Source of the DNA: Novosphingobium sp. KCTC 2891
GTDB lineage: Bacteria > Pseudomonadota > Alphaproteobacteria > Sphingomonadales > Sphingomonadaceae
Assembly: GCF_025938155.1 (NCBI RefSeq)
Contig: NZ_JAPCZG010000001.1
Coordinates: forward strand, 476,025 to 540,024
Length of the DNA stretch: 64,000 bases
Direction: 5' to 3'
The notes beneath the pieces are model-generated. The model ran no database searches. It was not told the origin of the DNA and was given only the letters and a program-made list of their open reading frames with translations. A program made the translations under genes and the position numbers. This document shows positions 8,362-15,873 of the stretch, one piece after another; within the stretch, counting starts at the first letter, position 1; every line of letters begins with the position of its first letter.

Positions 8362-8997
8362 TCAATCGACCGGGATCGTCAGCCCCGGATCGGCCTTGGC
8401 CAGCGCGCGCTGGCACGCCGGGCGATCCATCACCCGCCGCACATAGGCGCGGATATTGGGGAAATCGGTGAAGTCACGCGGCACGAACAGGCGCCCCGTG
8501 GTCAGCGTGAACAGGTTCATGATATCCGCCGCGGTGAACTCCTCGCCCGCGAGGTAGGGCACCTGGCCCAGCCGTTCCTCCAGCATCCGGAAGCCGTTTT
8601 CGCTCCGCGCCTTGAGCGCGCTGGCCGCGCCGTCGGTAGCGCCGACGATGGAGAGCACGATCTCTACCAGCATCGCCGCCTGCATCGTGCCGGGGGCGAA
8701 GTGGAACCAGTAGAGATAATCCGCGAAGTTCGGCGCGTCGGGTGCTGCCACCAGCCGGCCCTTGCCGTATTTCGCGAGGATATATTCAATCACCGCGCCG
8801 CTCTCTGCGAGCGTGACGTCGCCGTCCTGGATCACGGGGGCCGTGCCGGCGGGATGGAGCGCCTTGTATTCCGCAGGGGCGAGCCGCGTCACGGGATCGC
8901 GGTCATAGAGGCGCAGTTCGTAGTCGAGGCCCAGTTCCTCGCACAGCCAGACGACCTTGTCGGACTGGCTGAGGCCCAGGTGGTGCACGATCAGCAT
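8362..8997 (-). CDS. Glutathione S-transferase family protein
   Basis: A 211-residue cytosolic protein with the two-domain GST layout. The N-terminal thioredoxin-like domain carries the glutathione-binding cis-Pro and ESGAVIEYI motif (about residues 55-75); the C-terminal helical domain includes the YLAGEEFTAADIMNLF capping motif. The N-terminus MLIVHHLGLSQSDKVVWLCEEL has a serine in the position often used to activate glutathione. I chose the ATG at 8997, preceded by AAAGGAA. It lies next to an SDR gene in the same direction, 37 bases away, and is probably co-transcribed. The conjugated substrate is unknown. Confidence 0.88.
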   Translation of the reverse strand: MLIVHHLGLSQSDKVVWLCEELGLDYELRLYDRDPVTRLAPAEYKALHPAGTAPVIQDGDVTLAESGAVIEYILAKYGKGRLVAAPDAPNFADYLYWFHFAPGTMQAAMLVEIVLSIVGATDGAASALKARSENGFRMLEERLGQVPYLAGEEFTAADIMNLFTLTTGRLFVPRDFTDFPNIRAYVRRVMDRPACQRALAKADPGLTIPVD

Positions 8998-9034
8998 GGT
9001 AGTTCCTTTCGGGGGGGAATGGGGGGAAGGGCGG

Positions 9035-9802
9035 TCAGTGCATCCCGCCATCGCAGCGCACGATCGCGCCGGTGACGAAGCTGGAGGCATCGCTGGCAAG
9101 CCACAGCGCGGTGCCGACGATTTCCTCGGGCCGACCGGGACGGTGCAGCGCATTGTCCGCGGATTCGCGCATTTCTTCGGGCCATGCCTTGGAAATGTCG
9201 GTGAGGAAGGGGCCGGCGCTGATCGCGTTGACGCGCACCTTGGGGCCATAGCCGTGGGCGAGCGAGACGGTCATCGCGTTGAGCGCCGCCTTGGCCCCGC
9301 CGTAGGGAATGGTGAAAGGCGCGGGCACAAGTGCGCCGCTGGAAGATGTGGCGATGATCACGCCGCCGCCGGCCTGATACATGCGGTGCGCCACTTCCGA
9401 GCAGAGCCGGAACGGACCCTTGAAATTGAGGCTCATCACGCTGTCGAACAGTTGCTCGGTCACTTCGTGCGCGGGCACGGCGGGCGACATCCCGGCATTG
9501 GCGACGAGGATGTCGATCCGCCCGAACGCGGCATAGGCTTCCTCGATCAGCCGCTCGACTTCCTCCCAGCGTCCGGCATGGACCGCGATGGCGGCGGCGC
9601 GGCGGCCCTTGGCGCGCACTTCGTCGGCCACGGCCTCGCACGCGTCGATCTTGCGGCTGGCGACGATCACGTCGGCACCGGCATCGGCGAAAGCCAGCGC
9701 CATCTGGCGGCCCAGCCCGCGCGACCCGCCGGTGATGAGCGCCACTTTGCCGGAAAGGTCGAACAGGCCGGGATGGCTGAGCGGCGCGCGAAGGTCTGTC
9801 AT
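9035..9802 (-). CDS. SDR-family NAD(P)-dependent oxidoreductase
   Basis: A 255-residue classical short-chain dehydrogenase/reductase. The Rossmann fold is marked by TGGSRGLG near residue 25, the structural NAG motif near residue 100, and the catalytic Ser with YGGAK (Tyr-xxx-Lys) near residues 150-175. An arginine after the second strand (ASRK) hints at NADP preference. It most likely oxidises or reduces a hydroxyl/keto group, perhaps a 3-hydroxyacyl-CoA, given the divergent pair of enoyl-CoA hydratase genes. A perfect 8-bp-arm palindrome lies in the shared divergent promoter region. Substrate assignment is inference. Confidence 0.9.
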   Translation of the reverse strand: MTDLRAPLSHPGLFDLSGKVALITGGSRGLGRQMALAFADAGADVIVASRKIDACEAVADEVRAKGRRAAAIAVHAGRWEEVERLIEEAYAAFGRIDILVANAGMSPAVPAHEVTEQLFDSVMSLNFKGPFRLCSEVAHRMYQAGGGVIIATSSSGALVPAPFTIPYGGAKAALNAMTVSLAHGYGPKVRVNAISAGPFLTDISKAWPEEMRESADNALHRPGRPEEIVGTALWLASDASSFVTGAIVRCDGGMH

Positions 9803-9849
9803 CTCGATTCTCTCCCCCGATGCGGCGGCGATGGGCCGTCCGCATTCAT

Positions 9850-9867
9850 TACTTGTTTGAACAAGTA
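9850..9867. promoter_or_regulatory. Palindromic operator candidate between SDR and enoyl-CoA hydratase genes
   Basis: TACTTGTT-TG-AACAAGTA is a perfect 8-bp inverted repeat with a two-base centre. It lies in the 135-bp divergent gap between the SDR gene (minus) and the first hydratase gene (plus). Its size and symmetry fit a TetR-type operator. It differs in sequence from the 7764-7791 palindrome, so a second regulator is implied. Confidence 0.6.
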
Positions 9868-9937
9868 GCTTCTGCCTAGATGCGCATCAAGCCGCCCGGA
9901 TGAGGCGGAGGGTGAGGATGCTGCCGAGGAGGCCGCG

Positions 9938-10732
9938 ATGGCCAGTGTGCTTTACGAACCGCAAGGGCCGCTGGCGGTCATCCGGCTCAATCGACCCGAT
10001 GTGCTCAACGCCATCGACAACACCATGATCGCCGCGATCGAGGAGGGCTGCGCCCGTGCGGTGGCCGATCCGGACATCTTCGCCATCGGCATCACCGGAA
10101 CCGGGCGCGGCTTCTGCGCCGGCCTGGATATGACGTTGCTGGCCGCCTACGCCGATGCGGGACGCCTCCACGGACCGGAAGGTCCGCCGCCGCCGTTGTT
10201 CGGCTTCCTGCGCAGCGTGCCCAAGCCGGTGATCGCGCTGGTCAATGGCCCTGCGGCGGGCGGGGGCTTCATCCTGGCGATGATGGCGGACCTGCGCTTT
10301 GCCTCCACCGATGCGGTGTTCACCACCAGCTTCACGCGGCGCGGGCTGGTGGCGGAACATCAGGCGAGCTGGCTGCTGCCGCGCATCGTCGGGCTGGGCC
10401 GCGCGACCGACCTGATGCTGTCGGGCCGCAAGATGGACGCGGAGGAAGCCTACCGCATCGGCTTTGCCGACCGACTCATCGATCCCGAAGTGCTGGTGGA
10501 ACACGGGCGCAACTATGCCGAAGACCTCGCGCTCCACGCCGCGCCGCGCGCCATGGCCATCGTCAAGGCGCAGATCGGGCGCGACCTGTCGTTGGCGGAG
10601 GACGCGGCCTGGGCCTTGTCCGCCGAGCAGATCAGCGCTTCGCTCGGTCATCCCGATGCCACGGAAGGCGCGCTGTCCTTCGTCGAGCGCCGCAAGCCGC
10701 GCTTCACCCCGTTTACCGGAGACCTTGCATGA
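9938..10732 (+). CDS. Enoyl-CoA hydratase/isomerase family protein (first of two)
   Basis: A 264-residue crotonase-fold protein. It has the oxyanion-hole segments typical of the family: GTGRGFCAGLDM near residue 65 and NGPAAGGGFILAMMADLRFA near residue 105. The usual second catalytic glutamate region reads TRRGLVAEHQASWLLPRIVG, with a glutamate at the start of the helix. The reaction is likely hydration or isomerisation of an unsaturated acyl-CoA in beta-oxidation of an unknown acid. The stop overlaps the start of the next hydratase gene by four bases (ATGA), so the two are translationally coupled. Confidence 0.88.
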   Translation: MASVLYEPQGPLAVIRLNRPDVLNAIDNTMIAAIEEGCARAVADPDIFAIGITGTGRGFCAGLDMTLLAAYADAGRLHGPEGPPPPLFGFLRSVPKPVIALVNGPAAGGGFILAMMADLRFASTDAVFTTSFTRRGLVAEHQASWLLPRIVGLGRATDLMLSGRKMDAEEAYRIGFADRLIDPEVLVEHGRNYAEDLALHAAPRAMAIVKAQIGRDLSLAEDAAWALSAEQISASLGHPDATEGALSFVERRKPRFTPFTGDLA

Positions 10733-11520
10733 CCGCTGCTTCCGACGACGTCCTGTGCGAAATCGACGGCACCGTCGCGCGCGTCACCATCAACCGCCCC
10801 GCCAACCGCAACAGCGTGCTGCCGGCCACCTGCGTGCGCGTCTACGAGGCACTCCGCACGGTCGAGGCGAACCGCGACGTGCGCGTGCTCGTGCTGCGGG
10901 GGGCGGGCAAGGATTTCTGCTGCGGCGCCGACATCCGCGAAACCGACGGTTCCGCCAGCCACGATCCGGTCGACCCGCGCGACAACCACAAGCTCTACGA
11001 CGTTACCGTGCTGCTGCACGAAATGCGCGCGGTGACGGTGGCGGCGGTGCGCGGCGGCTGCGCCGGGGCGGGCTTCGGCTGGGCGGCGGCCTGCGATTTC
11101 CGGGTGGCGGCGACGGACGTGCGTTTCAACACCGCCTTCCTCGACGTGGGCGTGGCCGGCGACATGGCGCTGCCGTGGTCGCTGCCCCGACTGCTCGGCG
11201 CGGGCAAGGCGCGCGACCTGGCGTTTTTCCCGCGCAAGATCGAAGGGCGCGAGGCGCTGGAGATCGGGCTGGTCGAGCGCCTTTTCGACGCGGAAACCTT
11301 CGAGGCCGAACTGGAGGCCTTCGTTGCGCGGCTGGCGGGTTCCGCGCCGCTGGCGATGGCGGCGCTGAAATCGCACTTCGTCGAAGGCGAGCGCATGGGC
11401 CTTGCCTCCTACGTCACGCTGGAGGCGCAGCGCCACGGCGCGCTGTTCGCCACCGAGGACCGGGCCGAGGCCTTCCGCGCCTATATCGAAAAGCGCCCCG
11501 CGCAGTTCAGGGGGCGCTGA
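10729..11520 (+). CDS. Enoyl-CoA hydratase/isomerase family protein (second of two)
   Basis: A 263-residue crotonase-fold protein distinct from its neighbour. Oxyanion-hole segments are GAGKDFCCGADIRE near residue 65 and RGGCAGAGFGWAAACDFRVA near residue 110. The family glutamate positions are substituted: the active-site helix reads DVGVAGDMALPWSLPRLLG, with aspartate and no obvious second glutamate. It may therefore catalyse a different crotonase reaction, such as isomerisation or retro-aldol cleavage, from the first copy. It overlaps the upstream gene by ATGA and is followed after one base by the two-domain VOC gene, so the three genes form one operon. Confidence 0.86.
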   Translation: MTAASDDVLCEIDGTVARVTINRPANRNSVLPATCVRVYEALRTVEANRDVRVLVLRGAGKDFCCGADIRETDGSASHDPVDPRDNHKLYDVTVLLHEMRAVTVAAVRGGCAGAGFGWAAACDFRVAATDVRFNTAFLDVGVAGDMALPWSLPRLLGAGKARDLAFFPRKIEGREALEIGLVERLFDAETFEAELEAFVARLAGSAPLAMAALKSHFVEGERMGLASYVTLEAQRHGALFATEDRAEAFRAYIEKRPAQFRGR

Positions 11521-11521
11521 G

Positions 11522-12379
11522 ATGCACCGGGCAACGGACTACCGCCTGCGGCAGGTCGCCGCCGTGGTCAGCGATCTCGAAGCCTCGCTCGCGCAAGTGC
11601 AGGCGGTGCTGGGACTGACCGTGGGACACCGCGATCCGGGCGTGGCGAAGTACGGCCTCGTCAATGCGGTCCTGCCCATCGGCGCGCAGTTCCTTGAACT
11701 GGTCGCCCCGACCCGGCCGGGCACGCCGGCGGGCCGCTATCACGAGCGGCGCGGGGGCGATGCCGGCTATATGCTGATTCTTCAGGCCGGCAGCGCCGAG
11801 GAACATCGCAGGCGGCTGGCCGGTCTGGGCGTGTTCGGCATCGAATATTGCGGCGGCGAGGCGCACGGATCGCGCACTGCGCCCTCGATCGACGGCGTGC
11901 AGGATGCCGGACTGTCCGCCTTCGCGCAGGTTCACCACATGACCCATTTCCACCCGCGGGATTTCACCGGCATTCTCGCCTCGATCGATTCCGCGCCCAC
12001 CGCGGCGGATTGGCGCGCGCCCACGTCGGACTGGTATCCGGCCGGCACCGAATGGCGCGGCGCGCTGACCGATTTCTGCACGGGCATCCGCGCGGTGGAC
12101 ATCCAGTCCGCCGATCCCGCCGCCGCCGCCGCGCAATGGGGCCGGATGCTGGATCTGCCCGTGGAAGCGGAAGGCGTGCCCACTGTCCGCCTCGGCGATG
12201 CGCGGCTGCGCTTCGTGGCGGCTCAGGATGCGGACGGCACCGGCTTCGTGCGGCTGGAAGTGGGCGTGCGCTCGGCCCAGCAAGCCCGCGCGGCGGCGCA
12301 GGCCTGCGCCGCGCTCGATGCGGCGGGCCGGGTGCGGCTGTGCGGCATGGAAGTGGAACTGGTGGAAGACCCCGCCTGA
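11522..12379 (+). CDS. VOC-superfamily protein, two glyoxalase-like modules
   Basis: A 285-residue protein. The N-terminal half begins with the vicinal-oxygen-chelate pattern YRLRQVAAVVSDLEASLAQV and ends near LVAPTRPGTPAGRY, as in the glyoxalase-like 3 group. A second half starting near ALTDFCTGIRAVDIQSAD repeats a related but weaker pattern. Members are metal-dependent lyases, isomerases or dioxygenases, or lack activity. The ATG at 11522 lies one base after the hydratase stop. No catalytic assignment can be made; the operon context says it handles an intermediate of the same acyl-CoA pathway. Confidence 0.75.
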   Translation: MHRATDYRLRQVAAVVSDLEASLAQVQAVLGLTVGHRDPGVAKYGLVNAVLPIGAQFLELVAPTRPGTPAGRYHERRGGDAGYMLILQAGSAEEHRRRLAGLGVFGIEYCGGEAHGSRTAPSIDGVQDAGLSAFAQVHHMTHFHPRDFTGILASIDSAPTAADWRAPTSDWYPAGTEWRGALTDFCTGIRAVDIQSADPAAAAAQWGRMLDLPVEAEGVPTVRLGDARLRFVAAQDADGTGFVRLEVGVRSAQQARAAAQACAALDAAGRVRLCGMEVELVEDPA

Positions 12380-12389
12380 AAGGGCGGGG
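12370..12389. terminator. GC-rich hairpin at the end of the VOC gene
   Basis: CCCCGCC at 12370-12376 pairs with GGCGGGG at 12383-12389 across the stop codon. There is no T run, so termination is only a possibility. It lies between convergent genes. Confidence 0.4.
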
Positions 12390-12407
12390 CCTCCAGCGCA
12401 GGCAGGC

Positions 12408-12776
12408 TCAACCGGCGGCGACGGCCGGCGGGAATTTGTGCGTATAGACCTCGTTGAAGACGATCAGGTCGTCCTTCAGCTTGCAGTGGTCGAACCCGCG
12501 CATCCGGATCGCTTCGGCGCCGGTGCCCATGTCCATGTACCAGCGGCCGATGAAACCGCCGTCGATCGTCTGCAGCCATTCGGGCGCATAGGACCATTCC
12601 GGCACCTGCGCGAACAGCGCCGTGAGGTAGGCGCCCAGCGCCGCCTTGCCGGTCAGGCCGGCCGGCACGCCTTCGTCGTAATATTCGATGTCGTCATGAT
12701 AGAACGACAGCACGCCGTCGACCGACTTGGCGGTCCACTGTTCCAGCCAGCGCCGGTTGAAATCTTCGATATCCAT
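12408..12776 (-). CDS. SnoaL-like/NTF2-fold protein
   Basis: A 122-residue single-domain protein. The start DFNRRWLEQWTAKSVDGVLS followed by FYHDDIEYYDEGVP, and the later GRWYMDMGTGAEAIRMRG strands, match the NTF2-like fold used by SnoaL-type cyclases, ketosteroid-isomerase relatives and small polyketide enzymes. Acidic residues in the pocket strands (DDIEYYDE) could be functional. The ATG at 12776 gives the normal family length. It lies 29 bases after a VOC gene in the same direction, so the two probably form a small operon. The substrate is unknown. Confidence 0.8.
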   Translation of the reverse strand: MDIEDFNRRWLEQWTAKSVDGVLSFYHDDIEYYDEGVPAGLTGKAALGAYLTALFAQVPEWSYAPEWLQTIDGGFIGRWYMDMGTGAEAIRMRGFDHCKLKDDLIVFNEVYTHKFPPAVAAG

Positions 12777-12805
12777 GGATATTCCCTTTGATGGAACGCC
12801 GCCGC

Positions 12806-13171
12806 TCAATGGCGCTGGATGCCTTCCACGATGTGGCCTTCGTTGTCGGTGAACATGGCGAAGCTGATACCCATCTGGTCCAGCCGGGTGATCGGCGTGG
12901 TGGTCTTGCCGCCGTTGGCCTCGATCCGGGCGGCCATGCCTGCCAGGTCGTCGGTGTCGAAAACGAGGATGCATTCACCCGGCGCGGGCGAGGTATCGTC
13001 GGTGAGGATCACGAGGCCCGCGCCCTTGCCATCGGCCGAGGCCATGATCGCCTCCGTCATCGGGCCTGCCGAGAATCGCCCCGTCTCCTTGAAGCCGCAG
13101 ACAGCCGCGTAGAACGCCACCGAGCGTTCCAGATCGGCCACCACCAGCTTGGTCATTGTCAATCGCGTCAA
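12806..13171 (-). CDS. Single-domain VOC-family (glyoxalase/bleomycin-resistance-like) protein
   Basis: A 121-residue protein with the usual VOC order: TKLVVADLERSVAFYAAVCG at the N-terminus, an ILVFDTDDLAGMAARIEANG helix-strand segment in the middle, and a C-terminal FTDNEGHIVEGIQ metal-site strand with a glutamate. It is probably a metal-dependent lyase or isomerase acting on a pathway intermediate. A TTG at 13171 has GGAGAGG four bases upstream; an ATG at 13156 would shorten the protein by five residues but has no visible ribosome site. It is divergent from the PhyH genes across a region with two inverted repeats. Confidence 0.78.
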   Translation of the reverse strand: MTRLTMTKLVVADLERSVAFYAAVCGFKETGRFSAGPMTEAIMASADGKGAGLVILTDDTSPAPGECILVFDTDDLAGMAARIEANGGKTTTPITRLDQMGISFAMFTDNEGHIVEGIQRH

Positions 13172-13188
13172 GCTACCTCTCCCTGAAT

Positions 13189-13216
13189 TGGTCGTTTTTG
13201 ACCATTATTTTATGGT
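13189..13216. promoter_or_regulatory. Overlapping inverted repeats upstream of the PhyH operon
   Basis: TGGTC-N6-GACCA (13189-13204) overlaps ACCAT-N6-ATGGT (13201-13216). Both lie in the divergent gap between the VOC gene and the first PhyH gene. The AT-rich loops contrast with the neighbourhood. A repressor site is plausible but the arms are only 5 bp. Confidence 0.4.
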
Positions 13217-13313
13217 GGGGGCCATTATGCACGTTGACAAGAAGTTTCGCCCGGGAGACGTTTTGCGCAACAGTCCGGCCCGCCAGAGGCACGGCAATGG
13301 AGAGGAATGGTTG

Positions 13314-14141
13314 ATGGCGACCCTTGCCCGGGTGGACGCGCCTCTGCGCGATCTTTCCGCAGAAAAGCAGCAACTTGCCGAGCAGGGCTTCTGCGTAGTG
13401 CCCGGTGTGATCGATGCGGCCCGCACCGCTGAAGTTCTGGAGCGGCTTCACCGCGCCGCGCAGGCCAGCGAGCGCATGGGGGTGTCCACCTTCATGCCCA
13501 TCCTCGATCCCAACGCCAGTAACGTGCGCGTGTTCTACCTGCTCGAACACGATGCGGTGTTCCGCGAACTGATCGGCCATCCGCTCGCAGTCGATCTGGT
13601 GCAGTCGCTGCTGGGCGAGGAGTTCCTGATCTCGAACTTCACCGCCAACATCGCACGACCCGGGGCCGGGTCGATGTTTCTCCATTCCGACCAGTCGCTC
13701 GTGGTGCCCGAACCCTGGCTGGAACCCTGGGCGATCAACATCATCTGGTGCCTGTCCGACGTGCGTTTCGAAAATGGCGGCACGCTGCACATCAAGGGCA
13801 GCCATCGCTGGACCAAGCGGAGCGAGATTCCGGCCAACGCGGCGGAGATGCTCGAATCCTTCGTCGCCCCGGCGGGCTCGATTGTCGCGATGGACGGGCG
13901 GATGTGGCACACTTCGGGTGCGAACATCACCAAGGACGAGGAGCGTCCGCTGCTGTTCGGCTACTACACCAAGCCGTTCCTGCGCCCGCAAGTGAACTGG
14001 AATGCCGCGCTCAGCCCCGAAACGCAGAACGCGCTCAGCGAACAGATGCAGATCTGGCTGGGGCTGGGCGTGACCGCGAACACCGGCATTGCCGAGACCC
14101 ACGTCAACCGTCTGGCCGCCCCGCAGGAGGACAAGGCATGA
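13314..14141 (+). CDS. Phytanoyl-CoA dioxygenase (PhyH) family protein, first copy
   Basis: A 275-residue non-heme iron/2-oxoglutarate oxygenase. The iron triad is visible as HSD in MFLHSDQSLV (about residue 120) and a distal histidine in MDGRMWHTSG (about residue 200); an arginine downstream would bind 2-oxoglutarate. These enzymes hydroxylate acyl-CoAs or free acids next to the carboxyl or at inert carbons. I chose the ATG at 13314 because GGAGAGG lies at 13299-13305; the frame stays open upstream but without a good start. Its stop overlaps the start of the second PhyH gene (ATGA), so the two are translationally coupled. Confidence 0.88.
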   Translation: MATLARVDAPLRDLSAEKQQLAEQGFCVVPGVIDAARTAEVLERLHRAAQASERMGVSTFMPILDPNASNVRVFYLLEHDAVFRELIGHPLAVDLVQSLLGEEFLISNFTANIARPGAGSMFLHSDQSLVVPEPWLEPWAINIIWCLSDVRFENGGTLHIKGSHRWTKRSEIPANAAEMLESFVAPAGSIVAMDGRMWHTSGANITKDEERPLLFGYYTKPFLRPQVNWNAALSPETQNALSEQMQIWLGLGVTANTGIAETHVNRLAAPQEDKA

Positions 14142-14950
14142 GCAGCGCCGCCACCATCGAACGCCCCGTCCTGCCCGAGCCCACGCGCGACCTTGAACAG
14201 GGCCTGCGCAACATCGCCGAACACGGGCTGACCATCGTGCCGGACGTCCTAACCGGCGATACGCTGAAGGCCACGCGCGACGCGCTCTATCGCGCTGCCG
14301 CCTCGGACCGCGCGCGCGGCCGAGAGCAGACTTTCTCGCTCGATTACGGGCACGACACCTCCAACCAGCGCGTGTGGAACGTGCTCAGCCGGGATCCGCT
14401 GTTCGAGGATCTGGCCTTCCACCCCATCGCGGTGTCCTACGTGCGCGCCGTGCTCGGCTGGCCCGCGTTGCTGGGCAACCTTTCCGCCAACATCACCGGC
14501 CCCGGCGGGGGCGAGATGATCCTGCACGCCGACCAGATCTTCGTGCCGGAACCGTGGTCCGTCGATCCGCAGGGCATCAACGTGGCGTGGTGCCTCGACG
14601 ACTTTACCGAGGAGAACGGAGGCACCCGCTTCGCGCCGGGCAGCCACAAGCTGAACCGCGCGCCGCTGCCCGAAGAGGCGGAAGTCGCCACGCAGGCGAT
14701 CGTCGCGCCCGCCGGTTCGATCGCGATCTTCGAAAGCCGTGTATGGCACAAGACCGGTCACAATCGCACCGCCGACCAGACGCGCGGCGGCGTGTTTGCA
14801 TGGTATACCAAGCCGATCTACCGCCAGCAGGAAAACTGGTTCCTCTCGCTGCGGCCGGAAATCCGCCAGTTCGCCAGCGACGAAGCGCTGACCCTGCTGG
14901 GGTACAAGAGCGAAGGGCTGGGGCTGATCAACGGCAAGTCGCCCGCCTGA
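14138..14950 (+). CDS. Phytanoyl-CoA dioxygenase (PhyH) family protein, second copy
   Basis: A 270-residue paralogue-like partner of the preceding gene. The iron triad reads HAD in MILHADQIFVPEPW and a histidine in FESRVWHKTGHN; a conserved arginine follows in TRGGVFAWYTKP. The shared segments (PEPW, the D-Q after the HxD, YTKP) show that the two are related but not recent duplicates. The tight ATGA overlap suggests that they act together, possibly as a heteromer or in two consecutive hydroxylations. The substrate is unknown; the neighbouring acyl-CoA genes suggest an acyl-CoA or carboxylic acid. Confidence 0.87.
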   Translation: MSSAATIERPVLPEPTRDLEQGLRNIAEHGLTIVPDVLTGDTLKATRDALYRAAASDRARGREQTFSLDYGHDTSNQRVWNVLSRDPLFEDLAFHPIAVSYVRAVLGWPALLGNLSANITGPGGGEMILHADQIFVPEPWSVDPQGINVAWCLDDFTEENGGTRFAPGSHKLNRAPLPEEAEVATQAIVAPAGSIAIFESRVWHKTGHNRTADQTRGGVFAWYTKPIYRQQENWFLSLRPEIRQFASDEALTLLGYKSEGLGLINGKSPA

Positions 14951-14968
14951 ACGGGGCCTTATGGCGCA

Positions 14969-15865
14969 CTACTCCGCGCGGGGGTGCGCGCTGCGATAGA
15001 CGTCGAGCAGGGTCGCGGCATCGACCTTGGTGTAGATCTGCGTGGAAGACAGGCTCGCGTGGCCCAGCAGTTCCTGCAAGGATCGCAGGTCCGCGCCCGC
15101 GCCGAGCAGGTGCGTGGCGAACGAATGGCGCAGCGCATGGGGCGTCGCGCTGGGCGGCAGGCCCAGTGAAACCCGCGCCCGCGCTACCGCCCGCTGGATC
15201 ATGCCCTGCGCCAGCGGCCCGCCCTTTGCTCCCCGGAACAGCGGCTCGTCGCGCTTGAGCAGCCAGGGCACTTTCTCGGCATAGTCCGCCACCGCCGCGC
15301 GCACGATCGGCAGGATCGGCACCACGCGCTGGCGCTGCCCCTTGCCGGTCACCACCAGCGTTTCGCCCAGCGGCAGCACGGAGGCGGGCAGGGCCAGTGC
15401 CTCGGCGATGCGCAGGCCCGCGCCGTAAAGCAGCAGCAGCACCGCGCGGTCGCGCGCCGCTATCCATTCCTCGGCGGCGTCCTCGGCCACCGTCACCGCC
15501 AGGTTCACCGCTTCGTCAGGTGTGACCGGGCGCGGCAGGCCCTTCTTGATGCGCGGCCCCTTCAGGCGAAGTGGCTGCGCCTCGTCAACGCCGGCCTGCG
15601 CACGCGCGAAAGCGAGGAAGGCCTTGAGCGCGGACAACTCGCGTGCCGCCGAAACATTGCCGATGCCCTCGGCCCGCCGCGCGGCGAGCTGTGCGCGCAG
15701 GGCCGGGCCGTCGATTCGGGCGAGGCTGGCCCAATCCTGTCCGGGGGGCAGCGTTTCGAGCAGCCGCTGTGCGGCGGCGGCATAACCGCGGACGGTATGC
15801 GGCGAGCGGCGACGTGCGTGGACAAGGTGATCGTGCCAGGCGGCGAGGAGATCGTGGATCGTCAC
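14969..15865 (-). CDS. xerC: Tyrosine recombinase XerC
   Basis: A 298-residue site-specific recombinase, probably the XerC partner in resolving chromosome dimers at dif. The N-terminal SAM-like core-binding domain runs to about residue 95. The catalytic domain has Arg in LLLLYGAGLRIAEAL, Lys in TGKGQRQRVVP, HALRHSFATHLL (His-x-x-Arg), His in LLGHASLSSTQ and the nucleophile Tyr in QIYTKV, so all catalytic residues are present. The start is taken as GTG at 15865, eight bases after the hemW stop; no ATG is available nearby. Its location in a housekeeping block and complete active site argue for a core gene rather than a phage integrase. Confidence 0.88.
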   Translation of the reverse strand: MTIHDLLAAWHDHLVHARRRSPHTVRGYAAAAQRLLETLPPGQDWASLARIDGPALRAQLAARRAEGIGNVSAARELSALKAFLAFARAQAGVDEAQPLRLKGPRIKKGLPRPVTPDEAVNLAVTVAEDAAEEWIAARDRAVLLLLYGAGLRIAEALALPASVLPLGETLVVTGKGQRQRVVPILPIVRAAVADYAEKVPWLLKRDEPLFRGAKGGPLAQGMIQRAVARARVSLGLPPSATPHALRHSFATHLLGAGADLRSLQELLGHASLSSTQIYTKVDAATLLDVYRSAHPRAE

Positions 15866-15873
15866 GCGGGCGG

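Noticed and set aside
8955..12035. Two more GTCGGACT stretches (about 8958 and 12025) resembling the GntR operator
   Set aside because: Both are inside coding sequence and lack the AT-rich flanks shared by the two intergenic sites.
14969..15865. The tyrosine recombinase as a mobile-element integrase
   Set aside because: It has the XerC length and complete catalytic set, sits in a conserved housekeeping run, and I saw no tRNA gene, attachment repeat or cargo next to it.
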